NCBI RefSeq assembly: GCF_900457465.1
Contig: NZ_UAUU01000009.1
Coordinates: forward strand, 248,001 to 312,000
Length of the DNA: 64,000 nt
Reading direction: 5' to 3'
DNA from: Sphingobacterium multivorum
GTDB taxonomy: Bacteria > Bacteroidota > Bacteroidia > Sphingobacteriales > Sphingobacteriaceae
Below, in pieces: positions 47,323-57,035 of this stretch (position 1 is its first letter; every line of letters starts with the position of its first letter). Made by a program: the position numbers and the translations under genes. The notes beneath the pieces were generated by a model, which was not told where the DNA came from, made no database searches, and saw only the letters and a program-made list of their open reading frames with translations.

Positions 47323-48798
47323 ATGATTACTGGAGAAATAAAATCCCAAATAGATAAAATATGGAATGACTTCTGGACAGGAGGAATTTCTAACCCCTTG
47401 ACCGTTATTGAACAATTTACCTATCTGATTTTCTTAAAACAATTGGATGATAGGCAGATTACGATTGACAAAGAAAAACAATTATTGGGAAGCTCAAAAA
47501 AAGCAGATATCTACACCGAAGAGCAGAAATCACTACGTTGGTCTTATTTTAAAGACTTAGATCCTGAGCGCATGATGGATATCTTTCGCATACCACAAAC
47601 AGATCTAGAGAACCTGACGGCATTTGACTTTATGCGTACGCTCGGTACTGCAGGAGGTAAATTTTCGCAGTACATGAAAGGCGCAACTTTCATGATAGAG
47701 AGTCCAAGTTTGTTAGATAGCGTAGTACAACAGATCGACAAATTACCTTTGAGTAACAGAGATACGAAAGGTGATCTATACGAGTATATGCTAAGTAAAA
47801 TTGCAGAGGCAGGTACCAATGGGCAGTTCCGGACTCCACGACATATCATCCGCATGATGGTGGAGCTGATGCAACCCCAGCAAGACGATACCATCTGTGA
47901 TCCGGCAATGGGAACTGCAGGTTTCTTGGTGAATGCTGCTGAATATATCCAAGAAACGCATGAAGACTGGCTGCTCGATAAAGCCTTCCGTGAACATTAT
48001 TACGGCAATATGTTTAATGGAATGGAAATCGATCCCTCCATGTTGCGCATCGCTTCGATGAATTTGCAATTGCACGGCATTGAGAATCCTGTACTTTTTT
48101 CAGGGTCCGCATTGGCAGAGCGAAACAGTGTCAATTCGCAATACTCCCTTATCTTAGCCAATCCGCCATTTAAGGGCGCGCTGAATGCAAATGATGTCGA
48201 GAGCTCCTTGCTCCAAATGACAAATACGAAGAAAACCGAGATTCTTTTCTTGAGTCTGATGCTACGCATGATGACATTGGGAGGACGTGCTGCTGTGATC
48301 GTTCCTGATGGCGTTTTATTTGGATCATCCACTGCGCACAAAGCCATTCGCAAAGAATTGGTGGACAATCAACAGTTGCAAGCTGTGATCTCCATGCCTT
48401 CGGGGGTATTTAAACCTTATGCAGGGGTAAGTACCGCAATTCTGATCTTTACCAAGACCAATTCGGGCGGTACTGACAAGGTATGGTATTACGATATGAA
48501 AGCCGATGGTTATAGCTTGGACGACAAGCGCAATGCTATTGCTGCCAATGATATCCCGGATATTGTGACACGATACCATAACCAAGCTAGCGAGCAAGAT
48601 CGCAGCCGTACGGATCAGTCATTCTTCGTGCCAGCGCAGGAAATCCGCGATAATGGGTATGACTTGAGTATCAATAGATATAAAGAGGTCGTGTATGAAG
48701 AGATTAGCTACGAGAAGCCTGCAGCTATCCTTGAGCAGATCGCGGAAATTGATCGGGAGAGACAGGTATTGTTAAACGAATTGAAAGGGCTGTTGTAA
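47323..48798 (+). CDS. hsdM: Type I restriction-modification system, methyltransferase subunit
   Basis: The 491-aa N6-adenine methyltransferase subunit M has the N-terminal HsdM_N helical region (about 5-130). A SAM motif follows in DPAMGTAGFLVNAAEYI near 192-208. The catalytic NPPF is in LILANPPFKGAL near 277-288. With HsdS it methylates adenines, and with HsdR it restricts unmodified DNA. Length is normal. HsdS starts 1 bp after its stop, so the two are translated together. Confidence 0.96.
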   Translation: MITGEIKSQIDKIWNDFWTGGISNPLTVIEQFTYLIFLKQLDDRQITIDKEKQLLGSSKKADIYTEEQKSLRWSYFKDLDPERMMDIFRIPQTDLENLTAFDFMRTLGTAGGKFSQYMKGATFMIESPSLLDSVVQQIDKLPLSNRDTKGDLYEYMLSKIAEAGTNGQFRTPRHIIRMMVELMQPQQDDTICDPAMGTAGFLVNAAEYIQETHEDWLLDKAFREHYYGNMFNGMEIDPSMLRIASMNLQLHGIENPVLFSGSALAERNSVNSQYSLILANPPFKGALNANDVESSLLQMTNTKKTEILFLSLMLRMMTLGGRAAVIVPDGVLFGSSTAHKAIRKELVDNQQLQAVISMPSGVFKPYAGVSTAILIFTKTNSGGTDKVWYYDMKADGYSLDDKRNAIAANDIPDIVTRYHNQASEQDRSRTDQSFFVPAQEIRDNGYDLSINRYKEVVYEEISYEKPAAILEQIAEIDRERQVLLNELKGLL

Positions 48799-48799
48799 T

Positions 48800-49888
48800 A
48801 TGTGGGAGAAAGTTAAATTTACAGATGTTGTAAAAGATGTTACGGGAGGAAACAAAAAATTAAATCAAGATAAATATTTAGATAAAGGAAAGTATCCGAT
48901 AGTAGATCAGGGTGAAAAGTTTATTGGTGGATATTTTGATGACGATTTAACAGTTAAAGTTGTTAAGCCTGTTGTCGTATTTGGAGATCATTCTAAATGT
49001 ATAAAATACGTTAATTTTGATTTTATTCTAGGAGCTGATGGTGTTAAAGTTTTGGAACCATGTCAAAAACTAGATTCCAAATACTTGTTTCATTTCTTAA
49101 AAACATTAAAGCTCCCCAATGTGGGATACAGCCGTCACTTTAAGTTTTTAAAAGAATCTATAATACCACTCCCCCCATTACCAATTCAAGAAAAAATAGC
49201 TACGATCTTGGACAAGGCGGATGAATTACGTCGCAAAGACAAAGATCTACAAGCCAAATATGACGAACTTGCGCAAGCTATCTTTACCGATATGTTCGGC
49301 GATCCGGTAAGGAATGAAAAAGGTTGGGAGGTGAAGAAGTTGGAGGAGTTAGGGCGTTGGGCAACTGGAGGAACACCTTCGAGAAGTAATAATCAATATT
49401 TTAACGGCACTATTCCTTGGGTTTCATCAGGAGAACTTAATTCTATGTACATTTGTAACACAAAAGAAAAAATCAGTCTTAATGCTATAAGTAATTCAGC
49501 TGCTAAACTTATTGAACCTTACAGTCTAATGTTAGGTATGTACGATACGGCTGCTCTCAAGTCTTCAATAAATACAATATCTATGACTTGTAATCAAGCT
49601 ATCGCATATTCAAAAGTTGAACATGGAAATTTAACATATATTTACAAAGTACTCCAATTAACAAAAGAATATCACAAATCTAGACAGCGAGGAGTGCGTC
49701 AAAAAAACCTCAATTTATCCATCATAAAGGATATAGAAATTATATTTCCCCCAATCCACCTCCAAGAAGCCTTCGCTAAAAAAATAGAGCTTATCAACCG
49801 GCTGAAAGCACAGACCAATACAGAGAAATCCGAGGAATTATTTCAATCGCTATTACAGAAAGCATTCAAGGGTGAGTTGGTAAGTTAG
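48800..49888 (+). CDS. hsdS: Type I restriction-modification system, specificity subunit
   Basis: The 362-aa specificity subunit shows two target-recognition domains. The first is about residues 1-130 and the second about 180-310. Each is followed by a conserved helical spacer: LPPLPIQEKIATILDKADEL after the first, and FPPIHLQEAFAKKIELINRL after the second. Such subunits bind bipartite DNA sites; the sequence recognised cannot be read from protein. The first domain is short for the family. Recognition domains have lower GC than hsdM, consistent with domain exchange. Confidence 0.93.
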   Translation: MWEKVKFTDVVKDVTGGNKKLNQDKYLDKGKYPIVDQGEKFIGGYFDDDLTVKVVKPVVVFGDHSKCIKYVNFDFILGADGVKVLEPCQKLDSKYLFHFLKTLKLPNVGYSRHFKFLKESIIPLPPLPIQEKIATILDKADELRRKDKDLQAKYDELAQAIFTDMFGDPVRNEKGWEVKKLEELGRWATGGTPSRSNNQYFNGTIPWVSSGELNSMYICNTKEKISLNAISNSAAKLIEPYSLMLGMYDTAALKSSINTISMTCNQAIAYSKVEHGNLTYIYKVLQLTKEYHKSRQRGVRQKNLNLSIIKDIEIIFPPIHLQEAFAKKIELINRLKAQTNTEKSEELFQSLLQKAFKGELVS

Positions 49889-49918
49889 TCTCCATTCATT
49901 TTTATCCAATATTAGAAC

Positions 49919-49959
49919 AAAAAGTTTACATTATCTGTAAACTTTTTTAGTTATATTTG
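49919..49959 (+). promoter_or_regulatory. Hairpin and -7 element before the GNAT-like gene
   Basis: Perfect 12-bp arms (49919-49930 and 49936-49947) with a 5-nt loop and T-run can end the hsdS transcript or act as an operator. TATATTTG (49952-49959) is a perfect -7 element, only 5 nt before the GTG start at 49964. An mRNA starting there would be leaderless or nearly so. Confidence 0.55.
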
Positions 49960-49963
49960 TATT

Positions 49964-50434
49964 GTGAATATTATCGAAGTCGCTACAAGTCAGTCCCATT
50001 TAATCGAAATTGCTCTGGTTCAAAAGAGCGATTTCAAAAACTTACCTGTCAACAGGTATTTCTTTGATTGGAATGAGGAAGCTTCTTTTGAAATATTCAA
50101 ATTGACGATTAAAGGGAAAGACGATATATTGGGCTTGATTTCTTTTGAAAGAATCCCAGATGAGATGCGGATCCATGTGAGGTTATTAACCGCATCGGTA
50201 GAAAATGTGGGGGCAGCTAAAATATACGACAGAATTATTGGCAACTTATTGGCATACGTGGCCAAACTTGCAGTACGTGATTTTGGTGAATGGGCCTGTA
50301 TTTCATTACGTCCCAAAACCCAGATCGCACAGCATTATATCGATAAATATAAAATGAATATTACCGGAGTGACACTTAGTTTAGAGGTTCCGGAGATTTT
50401 TGAATTAATTGAACTTTATGACCATGACAACTAA
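49964..50434 (+). CDS. GNAT-like protein, candidate toxin of a gene pair
   Basis: The 156-aa protein has an alpha/beta order like GNAT acyltransferases and a C-terminal segment KTQIAQHYIDKYKMNITGV that resembles the end of that fold. The acetyl-CoA motif R/Q-x-x-G-x-G/A is not clear; the central helix holds NVGAAKIYDRIIG. No ATG exists before residue 68, so GTG at 49964 is the only start that keeps the fold. It overlaps the HTH gene downstream by 11 bp. The pair sits between hsdS and hsdR. Toxin identity is inferred from layout only. Confidence 0.55.
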   Translation: MNIIEVATSQSHLIEIALVQKSDFKNLPVNRYFFDWNEEASFEIFKLTIKGKDDILGLISFERIPDEMRIHVRLLTASVENVGAAKIYDRIIGNLLAYVAKLAVRDFGEWACISLRPKTQIAQHYIDKYKMNITGVTLSLEVPEIFELIELYDHDN

Positions 50435-50951
50435 AAAAACAACGCTTTTGAATACAGTCGAATATGGCGTAGACGCGAGGTATAATTCGCAGGAGGAAAA
50501 ACAAAATGATGCTCAACTGTTAATGCAGGCGAGAAGGGATAGGATGGCTAGAACGTCCGAACAGGATATCATGCGCGCAAAATTGATGCAGCTAAAACTA
50601 CAAATTGACGAGTACTTGAACTCTGCTGAAAGTGATGTGCAACATCAATTTACGTCATTTTTAAATACATATATTAATACCATCTACGAAAAACAACAAC
50701 AGTTTGCACAAGATTTGGATATTACACCTGTGTCTCTAAGTCAGATCTTGAACAATCATCGTGAACCGAAAGAGGAGTTTTTTAAGAAGCTGATGATTCA
50801 TTCCGAGCGTATTTTTAAGGCGATTAAAGGCTTTCATAAACAGAGTTGGTATCAGGTATACTATCGTGACAAAATCAATGAAACAATGGCACATCAGGAT
50901 GAGTGGCGTGAAGAACTTGAAAAGAAAATAAAGTTTCCGGCATTTTCTTAA
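50424..50951 (+). CDS. HTH DNA-binding protein, candidate antitoxin
   Basis: From the ATG at 50424 the protein has 175 aa. A charged N-terminal helical region (about 15-70) is followed by an XRE-like HTH (FAQDLDITPVSLSQILNNHR, about 95-115). A helical tail ends in KKIKFPAFS. The start at 50418 is possible; both overlap the GNAT-like gene, by 11 to 17 bp. A small gene with an HTH overlapping a GNAT-like gene is a common toxin-antitoxin layout. It may instead regulate hsdR, which begins 92 bp later. Confidence 0.65.
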   Translation: MTTKKTTLLNTVEYGVDARYNSQEEKQNDAQLLMQARRDRMARTSEQDIMRAKLMQLKLQIDEYLNSAESDVQHQFTSFLNTYINTIYEKQQQFAQDLDITPVSLSQILNNHREPKEEFFKKLMIHSERIFKAIKGFHKQSWYQVYYRDKINETMAHQDEWREELEKKIKFPAFS

Positions 50952-51043
50952 TGATTTAAGGATAATTAATGTATCTTCCATAGGTATCCTTTCATGTAGC
51001 GATAAAACCATATTAATATAGATAGAAAATTGAGTAGAAATAA

Positions 51044-54000
51044 ATGGTATCAAATTTTGACTTTTTAGCAGAAGAGTTTCCTCTTATTTACCAAGAAATC
51101 ACACAGGCAGAACAGCATACTTTTACAGCACCGCGTTTTGCGGCGATGCTATGCCGCTCTACGTTAGAGATGTCGCTTTTTTGGCTTTACGAAAATGACT
51201 CGGATTTTGAAATGCCATTTGACAAATCGATCAATAGTCTGCTGCATACGGACTCATTCCGTGAAAACATAAGGTCCTCTGTGCGTGAAGAATTGAATAC
51301 TGTTCGTTTATTAGGCAATATCGCTTCGCACGCAGGAAAAGGGAATACCGTAAAAACAATTAAAGATACAGAGGCCTTACATGTACTCAAATGCATGTAC
51401 AACTTTTTACATTGGATAGCAAAATTATACGCCAAAAGATTTCCGGGAGAAGCACAATTCGATGAGAATCTAATCCCTCGTGGTCTGGTCGATGATATCA
51501 ACGTAAAAAAAGTTAAAGAACTAAATCAATCTTATCAAGAGGCTCAAAAGCTTGCAGATGAAGCCTACAAAGAAAAACAAAAGGCTTTACTGCAGAATGA
51601 AGTGTTGCGCAAACAGTTGGAGGAAGTACAATCGCTACTCGCCAACAGAAAGGAAGAACGAGAACAAGTTATCGCCGCTTTACCAGCGCCGCCTATGCTC
51701 ATAACTGAGCTGGAGACACGTCGCTTGCTCATCGATCTTTATCTGAGAGAAGCTGGATGGGACAACCTACAAAAACCTCGCGATCTGGAGTTTGAAGTAA
51801 GTGGAATGCCTTTATCAACGAATCCTTCTGGCAAAGGATACATCGACTATGTCCTTTGGAACGATGATGCCAAACCACTAGCGATTGTTGAAGCTAAAAG
51901 TACGCTTCACGATGTACATAAGGGTCAACACCAGGCCACACTTTATGCGGATTGTCTAGAAAAAAATACCGGCCAGCGCCCTATTATTTTTTACTCCAAT
52001 GGGTATGAAACGTATATATGGGATGATCAGTTTTATCCGCCCCGACAGATTTACGGTTTCTACAGCAAATCGGAGTTACAAACATTGATCAAAAGACGGG
52101 AATCGCGAAAGGATATCAGGAAATTTGAAGTAAATGCTGCCATCGCGGGGAGATATTACCAGCTAGAGGCAATACAGCGACTTTCGGAGCATTTCGTAAC
52201 GGTGAAGAATGATAAACTGAGAGGAACAAATCGTCGTGCTTTATTGGTGATGGCAACGGGCTCAGGTAAAACACGTACTGCTGCTGCCATTGTGGATATG
52301 CTTACTAAGTCCAATTGGGCAAAACGGATACTTTTCCTGGCAGATAGAAATGCGTTGGTCACACAGGCTAAAAATGCGTTTAAGGAGTATTTACCTCACT
52401 TGTCAGCAGTAGATCTGACCAGAGAAAAAGAAACAGGTCATACCAGAATTGTTTTTTCGACTTATCCAACCATGATGAACCTTATCAACAACCAAATGGA
52501 GGGCGAAAGTCGGGATTATGGTGTAGGTCACTTTGATGCTATTTTCATCGATGAAGCACACCGCTCCATTTATCAAAAATACCAATCTATCTTCGATTAC
52601 TTTGATGGTTTATTGATTGGGTTAACGGCTACACCTAAAAAAGATCTTGATAAAAATACGTATTCATTTTTTCAATTAGAGGATGATATACCAACTTTTG
52701 CCTACGAATTAGATACTGCCGTAAACGACGGCTTTTTAGTACCGCCACGCTCGTATGCTGTCCCTGTACAGATGGTAAGGGATGGCGTGAAGTACAAAGA
52801 TTTAAGCGATGAGGATAAGGCCGAATTAGAGGAAAAGTTGGGATTGACAGCGGTATCTGATGAAGCCCTTCAGGAATTTGAAGTTGGAGCGTCTCAGATT
52901 AATTCTTTTTTATTTAATGAACCTACAGTAGATCTTGTTTTAGATCACCTCATGAATAATGGGTTAAAAGTAGCTTCTGGCGATAAGGTCGGCAAAACGA
53001 TTATTTTTGCCAGAAACCATCGTCATGCTGTTTTTATCGAAGAGCGATTTAACAAAAACTATCCCGAATATGGAGGGAACTTTTGCCGGGTCATTGACAA
53101 TTACAATGACAAAGCGCAAGATTTACTTGAAAAGTTCTGTTATGACAAAGAAGAACTAGAACCTCAGATTGCTATTTCGGTCGATATGATGGATACAGGA
53201 GTCGATGCGCCTAGCGTACTGAATCTCATATTTTTTAAACCGGTAAAATCATATGCTAAGTTTTGGCAAATGGTAGGAAGGGGTACTCGTTTACGTCGTG
53301 ATTTATTTGGACCCCATGAGGATAAAAAATTCTTCCTACTATTTGACTACTGCCGAAACCTTGAGTTCTTTCAGGAGAATCCGGACGGTTATCAAACGAA
53401 TACGCAAAGACCTTTAAGTCAACTGTTGTTTCTGGAACAATTACATGTTGCTAACCTTATTCAGGAGAATATGGATGCCAATAACCAAGATTTAGCTTTA
53501 GCAAAGGAATATATCAATCAACTACATGCCAAAGTAGCGCAGCTGGATACAGCTCGGTATGAGGTCAGAAAGCATCTCGCTGTAGTGCATCAATTTGCAG
53601 ATAGAAGCAAGTGGGACAACCTCAATAAATCTGCTATCATTGCTATAGAAACGGAACTGTCTCATCTTATTCCTTACACTGAAGACATAGATGAAATGGC
53701 TAAACGATTCGATCTAAATAGTTATAAACTGCAAGGAGCAATGATTAATAAATCTCCGCGGCAGACCGTCCTTATCCAGAACTTTATGGATATAGGAAAG
53801 AGACTATTAAAAAAGCGAAATGTACCTGCTGTCGCTGCTAAAGAAATCGTCATAAGAGAGATGGCCGCCATAGATTTTTGGCAAGATGCATCAGTATCAA
53901 AAATTGAAAATCTACGAAAGGAAATTCGAGATCTAATACACTTGCTCAAAGAGGAGAATAACATTAAACCTATTTATACAAAGCTTGATGATAATCTTTT

Positions 54001-54517
54001 AAAGGAAGAAATTATCGGGTATGATATTATCGCAAATTTTAAAAATCTACAAGGTTATAAAGATCGAGTAACCGCCTTTATCAAAAAGAATAAGCATCAT
54101 CTTGTGATCGACAAATTGCATAAAAATCAACCGATCAATGCTTTCGAATTACAGCAGTTAGAACAATACCTCGTAGCGGAGGCACTGGGGTCCAAGGAAG
54201 AGTTTATAAAAGAATTTGGTGATCAGCCGCTAGGAACTTTTATTCGGTCCATTATCGGCTTGGATCAAGAGGCTATACAGGCTCATTTCACAAATTTTAT
54301 TGGTGAAGCTAACCTTTCGGCCAAGCAGATCAAGTTTATGGACACTGTAATACGTTATTTCGTAACCAACGGTTATCTAGAAACCGCCGATCTCATGGAA
54401 CCTCCTTTTACGGAGCTAGATGACAGCGGGGTTATCGGATTATTTGACGAAAACAATGTTGTCAAACTCATGAGCTTAATCAAGCAAGTTAACCAAAATG
54501 CAGATATCGGGGCCTAG
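51044..54517 (+). CDS. hsdR: Type I restriction enzyme, R subunit with DUF4145 N-terminus
   Basis: The 1157-aa subunit cuts DNA after ATP-driven translocation. An N-terminal DUF4145 region (about 1-130) and a coiled coil (about 150-215) come first. The HSDR_N nuclease site follows: IDYVLWND near 267 and IVEAKST near 281, the D...ExK pattern. The helicase has Walker A MATGSGKTRTAAA near 402-414 and DEAH in FIDEAHRSIY near 500. Motif VI is in MVGRGTRLRRD. A C-terminal domain of the EcoEI type follows. It completes the R-M system and ends 17 bp from the convergent SWIM locus. Confidence 0.95.
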   Translation: MVSNFDFLAEEFPLIYQEITQAEQHTFTAPRFAAMLCRSTLEMSLFWLYENDSDFEMPFDKSINSLLHTDSFRENIRSSVREELNTVRLLGNIASHAGKGNTVKTIKDTEALHVLKCMYNFLHWIAKLYAKRFPGEAQFDENLIPRGLVDDINVKKVKELNQSYQEAQKLADEAYKEKQKALLQNEVLRKQLEEVQSLLANRKEEREQVIAALPAPPMLITELETRRLLIDLYLREAGWDNLQKPRDLEFEVSGMPLSTNPSGKGYIDYVLWNDDAKPLAIVEAKSTLHDVHKGQHQATLYADCLEKNTGQRPIIFYSNGYETYIWDDQFYPPRQIYGFYSKSELQTLIKRRESRKDIRKFEVNAAIAGRYYQLEAIQRLSEHFVTVKNDKLRGTNRRALLVMATGSGKTRTAAAIVDMLTKSNWAKRILFLADRNALVTQAKNAFKEYLPHLSAVDLTREKETGHTRIVFSTYPTMMNLINNQMEGESRDYGVGHFDAIFIDEAHRSIYQKYQSIFDYFDGLLIGLTATPKKDLDKNTYSFFQLEDDIPTFAYELDTAVNDGFLVPPRSYAVPVQMVRDGVKYKDLSDEDKAELEEKLGLTAVSDEALQEFEVGASQINSFLFNEPTVDLVLDHLMNNGLKVASGDKVGKTIIFARNHRHAVFIEERFNKNYPEYGGNFCRVIDNYNDKAQDLLEKFCYDKEELEPQIAISVDMMDTGVDAPSVLNLIFFKPVKSYAKFWQMVGRGTRLRRDLFGPHEDKKFFLLFDYCRNLEFFQENPDGYQTNTQRPLSQLLFLEQLHVANLIQENMDANNQDLALAKEYINQLHAKVAQLDTARYEVRKHLAVVHQFADRSKWDNLNKSAIIAIETELSHLIPYTEDIDEMAKRFDLNSYKLQGAMINKSPRQTVLIQNFMDIGKRLLKKRNVPAVAAKEIVIREMAAIDFWQDASVSKIENLRKEIRDLIHLLKEENNIKPIYTKLDDNLLKEEIIGYDIIANFKNLQGYKDRVTAFIKKNKHHLVIDKLHKNQPINAFELQQLEQYLVAEALGSKEEFIKEFGDQPLGTFIRSIIGLDQEAIQAHFTNFIGEANLSAKQIKFMDTVIRYFVTNGYLETADLMEPPFTELDDSGVIGLFDENNVVKLMSLIKQVNQNADIGA

Positions 54518-54533
54518 ATGAACATGTATTCAT

Positions 54534-56289
54534 CTACTCCCCCTGTGCATTGATTTTGTCCAGTATATTCGTTAATTCATCCATCATCGCAGGACGGTGC
54601 CTGTAGATCATTTTCCAGTGAAGCATTTGGGCCAAGAGTGTTTCCCTACCAGAAGGTATATCTTTAAATATAGCGAATACGATGTCCATCAATCGTTGGT
54701 AGGCATTACGTTTATTGGCAGACTCAGCATGTTGATCCAATAGGGATGAGTACAATTTCATAAGTTCCGCAGGATACAATTTATATAAATGCTCATGATA
54801 GTTTAGTATGGTTTCCAGATCGGTCTGCCGTTGCACCAGTGCAAGTAATGGTCGAACATATTCTCTTCAATATAGATAGGACCTATTTCGTTCAAAAGCC
54901 AGTAGTCTTGGTGTTTCGAATAGGAACTCTTTTCTCCGGTTGATTTTGCGCGAATCGAGTTGATTTTGTCGTTAATGACACTTCTCCATTCTTCTGAGGT
55001 ATAGGTGTTTTTCCACTGGTTGTAATAGTGGCTGCTAAAAGAGTAACCTATAGCGAATTTTTCTGTAAAAGAGCGCACCATTGGAATGTCATTTTGCAGA
55101 ACGGCAATATGAAAAAGGGTTTCTTCCCAGTCCCTTATTACACGAGGATGCTGTGCTTCTTCCGCTAGTCGTATTCCTTCAACCAGCAATTCCTTGGCCT
55201 CTTCAAAGCGCTCGTTTTCAATAGCTTTTTCGACCTGAACCTTCCTCATTTGTGGCAAATGGATTTGTTGTTCTATCAATTGCTGTACCTCTTCTTTCCT
55301 GTTTCCTTTTGAAGGATGGAGGCTTTAATCTGTATAAAAAAACTACTACGGTAATCATAACGGTCTAAACGAGCTTTATGAATAGCCACATCGGCAAAGT
55401 GCAGAAAATCATCTATTTTACTTAAATCCAGACATAGCTGCGCATAAAGATCTGTCATATCATATCCGAAATCGCCATAGTCAAAGTACAGATCCTGTTG
55501 CAGCTCTTTATTCAAATACACAGCAATCTTTTCTTTCAAATCGACGGGGGACTGCACCGCAATATCTGTCAATAAGGATATACCACCATCGATAGCATCT
55601 CCTATAGATCCATTGCTATCGTCGGCGTAAGTAATCACTGGCATGACTTCCTGTATATACGCCATGCATAACAAGCTACCGTTTAGGATGTTATTTTTGG
55701 ATAGATAATATTGACCTTGCATCAGAATTTTTTGTAATTCCCGTGCTAGCTTACCACTTGAACCATAATCGATAAATTCGTGTTTGCTGTAGGTCTTGAT
55801 CGCTTTCCTAATCTGATCCTTTATTTGCTTTTCTATGTCAAAGTTTTCATCTTTTTCTGCAAAGAATAGTTCCAAATCAGATTTAAAGCTACTGTCCTTT
55901 TTGCTGTACTGGACAATAAATGCTTTCAGCTCGTCGCTACTGATATTGTCCAGTAGTTTTTGAAAGGATAGTTTTGTTTTTTTCTTGGTAGTTTTAGGTA
56001 CATCCTCAGGAGCAATCGCTTTTTCATCCCGTATAGCATACAAGACAGCAACCACGTGCTTGCACAAATCGCCATCGTAGGGACAGTCACATCCATAATC
56101 TCCTACTGATCCTTTTTTGCTAATTTCAATCTCTACAAAATAATCGTCCGACCCTGCTACCACTGCAACCCATACACCATCTTCTGTTTCTCCAAGAGAT
56201 TCAACCTGTCCTTTTTGGTAGTAGACTTTACCTCGCTGTAAAATCGTACTATTGATCTGTTTTTCAAAAGATGATAGTTCCATTTCCAT
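54534..56289 (-). pseudogene. SWIM zinc-finger protein, split by two frameshifts
   Basis: Three overlapping minus-strand frames (55276-56289, 54803-55279, 54534-54836) join into one protein of about 580 aa. The first holds the SWIM zinc finger (YGCDCPYDGDLCKHVVAVLY, CxCx-n-CxH) near residues 55-75. The other two continue the long helical repeat region known in SWIM-family proteins. The first junction is explained by one lost A in GGAAAG near 55296-55303, the second by one lost base near 54844. After correction, VQQLIEQQIHLPQ and LVQRQTDLETILNY read smoothly. Sequencing error or real decay are both possible. Function: probable nucleic-acid or protein-binding role, unknown in detail. Confidence 0.82.
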
Positions 56290-56510
56290 GTTTTTTTAAA
56301 AATAGTAATTTATGTGTCGATAGAACAATTGATTTTCTAAAAATTATCCTCACTGTACCAGCCGACAGATCTTTTATCAAATTACTTGGCGAGAACCAAG
56401 TTGTCGACTTCACGAGTAGCAGCAGGCACGTTAACCAAAATGCTTAAGCATACCATCGGATAGATTTATTGTTATAATTTCGTATCTTAATCGACTAAAT
56501 CGAAATACAT

Positions 56511-56972
56511 ATGGCAACACTAGAAATAGGACAACAAGCACCGGATTTTAGTGCAAAAAATCAACATGGTGAAACGGTACATCTTTCGGATTTCAAAGGG
56601 AAAAAAGTTATTTTATATTTTTATCCAAAAGACAATACACCAGGCTGCACCACGGAGGCCTGCAATTTCAGAGACAATTATCAGTCCCTGAAAAAGGAAG
56701 GTTATGAAATCATCGGCGTAAGTGTGGATGACGAAGCATCACATAAAAAATTTATCACTAAACACGAATTACCTTTCCAGCTCCTTGTCGATGAAGACAA
56801 AAGTCTCGTGGTGGCTTATGGGGTATGGGTAGAGAAAAACATGTATGGTAAAAAATATATGGGTACAGCACGCACAACCTTTGTGATTGATGCAGATGGC
56901 ATTATCCAGCATATCATCAAAAAAGTAGATAACAAAAATGCGTCCCAGCAGATCCGTGATTTAGGCATTTAA
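56511..56972 (+). CDS. bcp: Bcp-type thiol peroxidase (peroxiredoxin)
   Basis: The 153-aa enzyme reduces hydroperoxides using thioredoxin. It has the catalytic motif PGCTTEACNFRD with the peroxidatic C46 and resolving C51, the atypical two-cysteine form. The opening is IGQQAPDFSAKNQHGETV, and the length is normal. It is 63 bp before glyS. The 221-bp gap upstream shows no further gene. Confidence 0.94.
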   Translation: MATLEIGQQAPDFSAKNQHGETVHLSDFKGKKVILYFYPKDNTPGCTTEACNFRDNYQSLKKEGYEIIGVSVDDEASHKKFITKHELPFQLLVDEDKSLVVAYGVWVEKNMYGKKYMGTARTTFVIDADGIIQHIIKKVDNKNASQQIRDLGI

Positions 56973-57035
56973 AGAATACCTCTTATCAAGAATCTTATAT
57001 CTAAAATCTAAAACTAATATCTATATTTGCCACTT

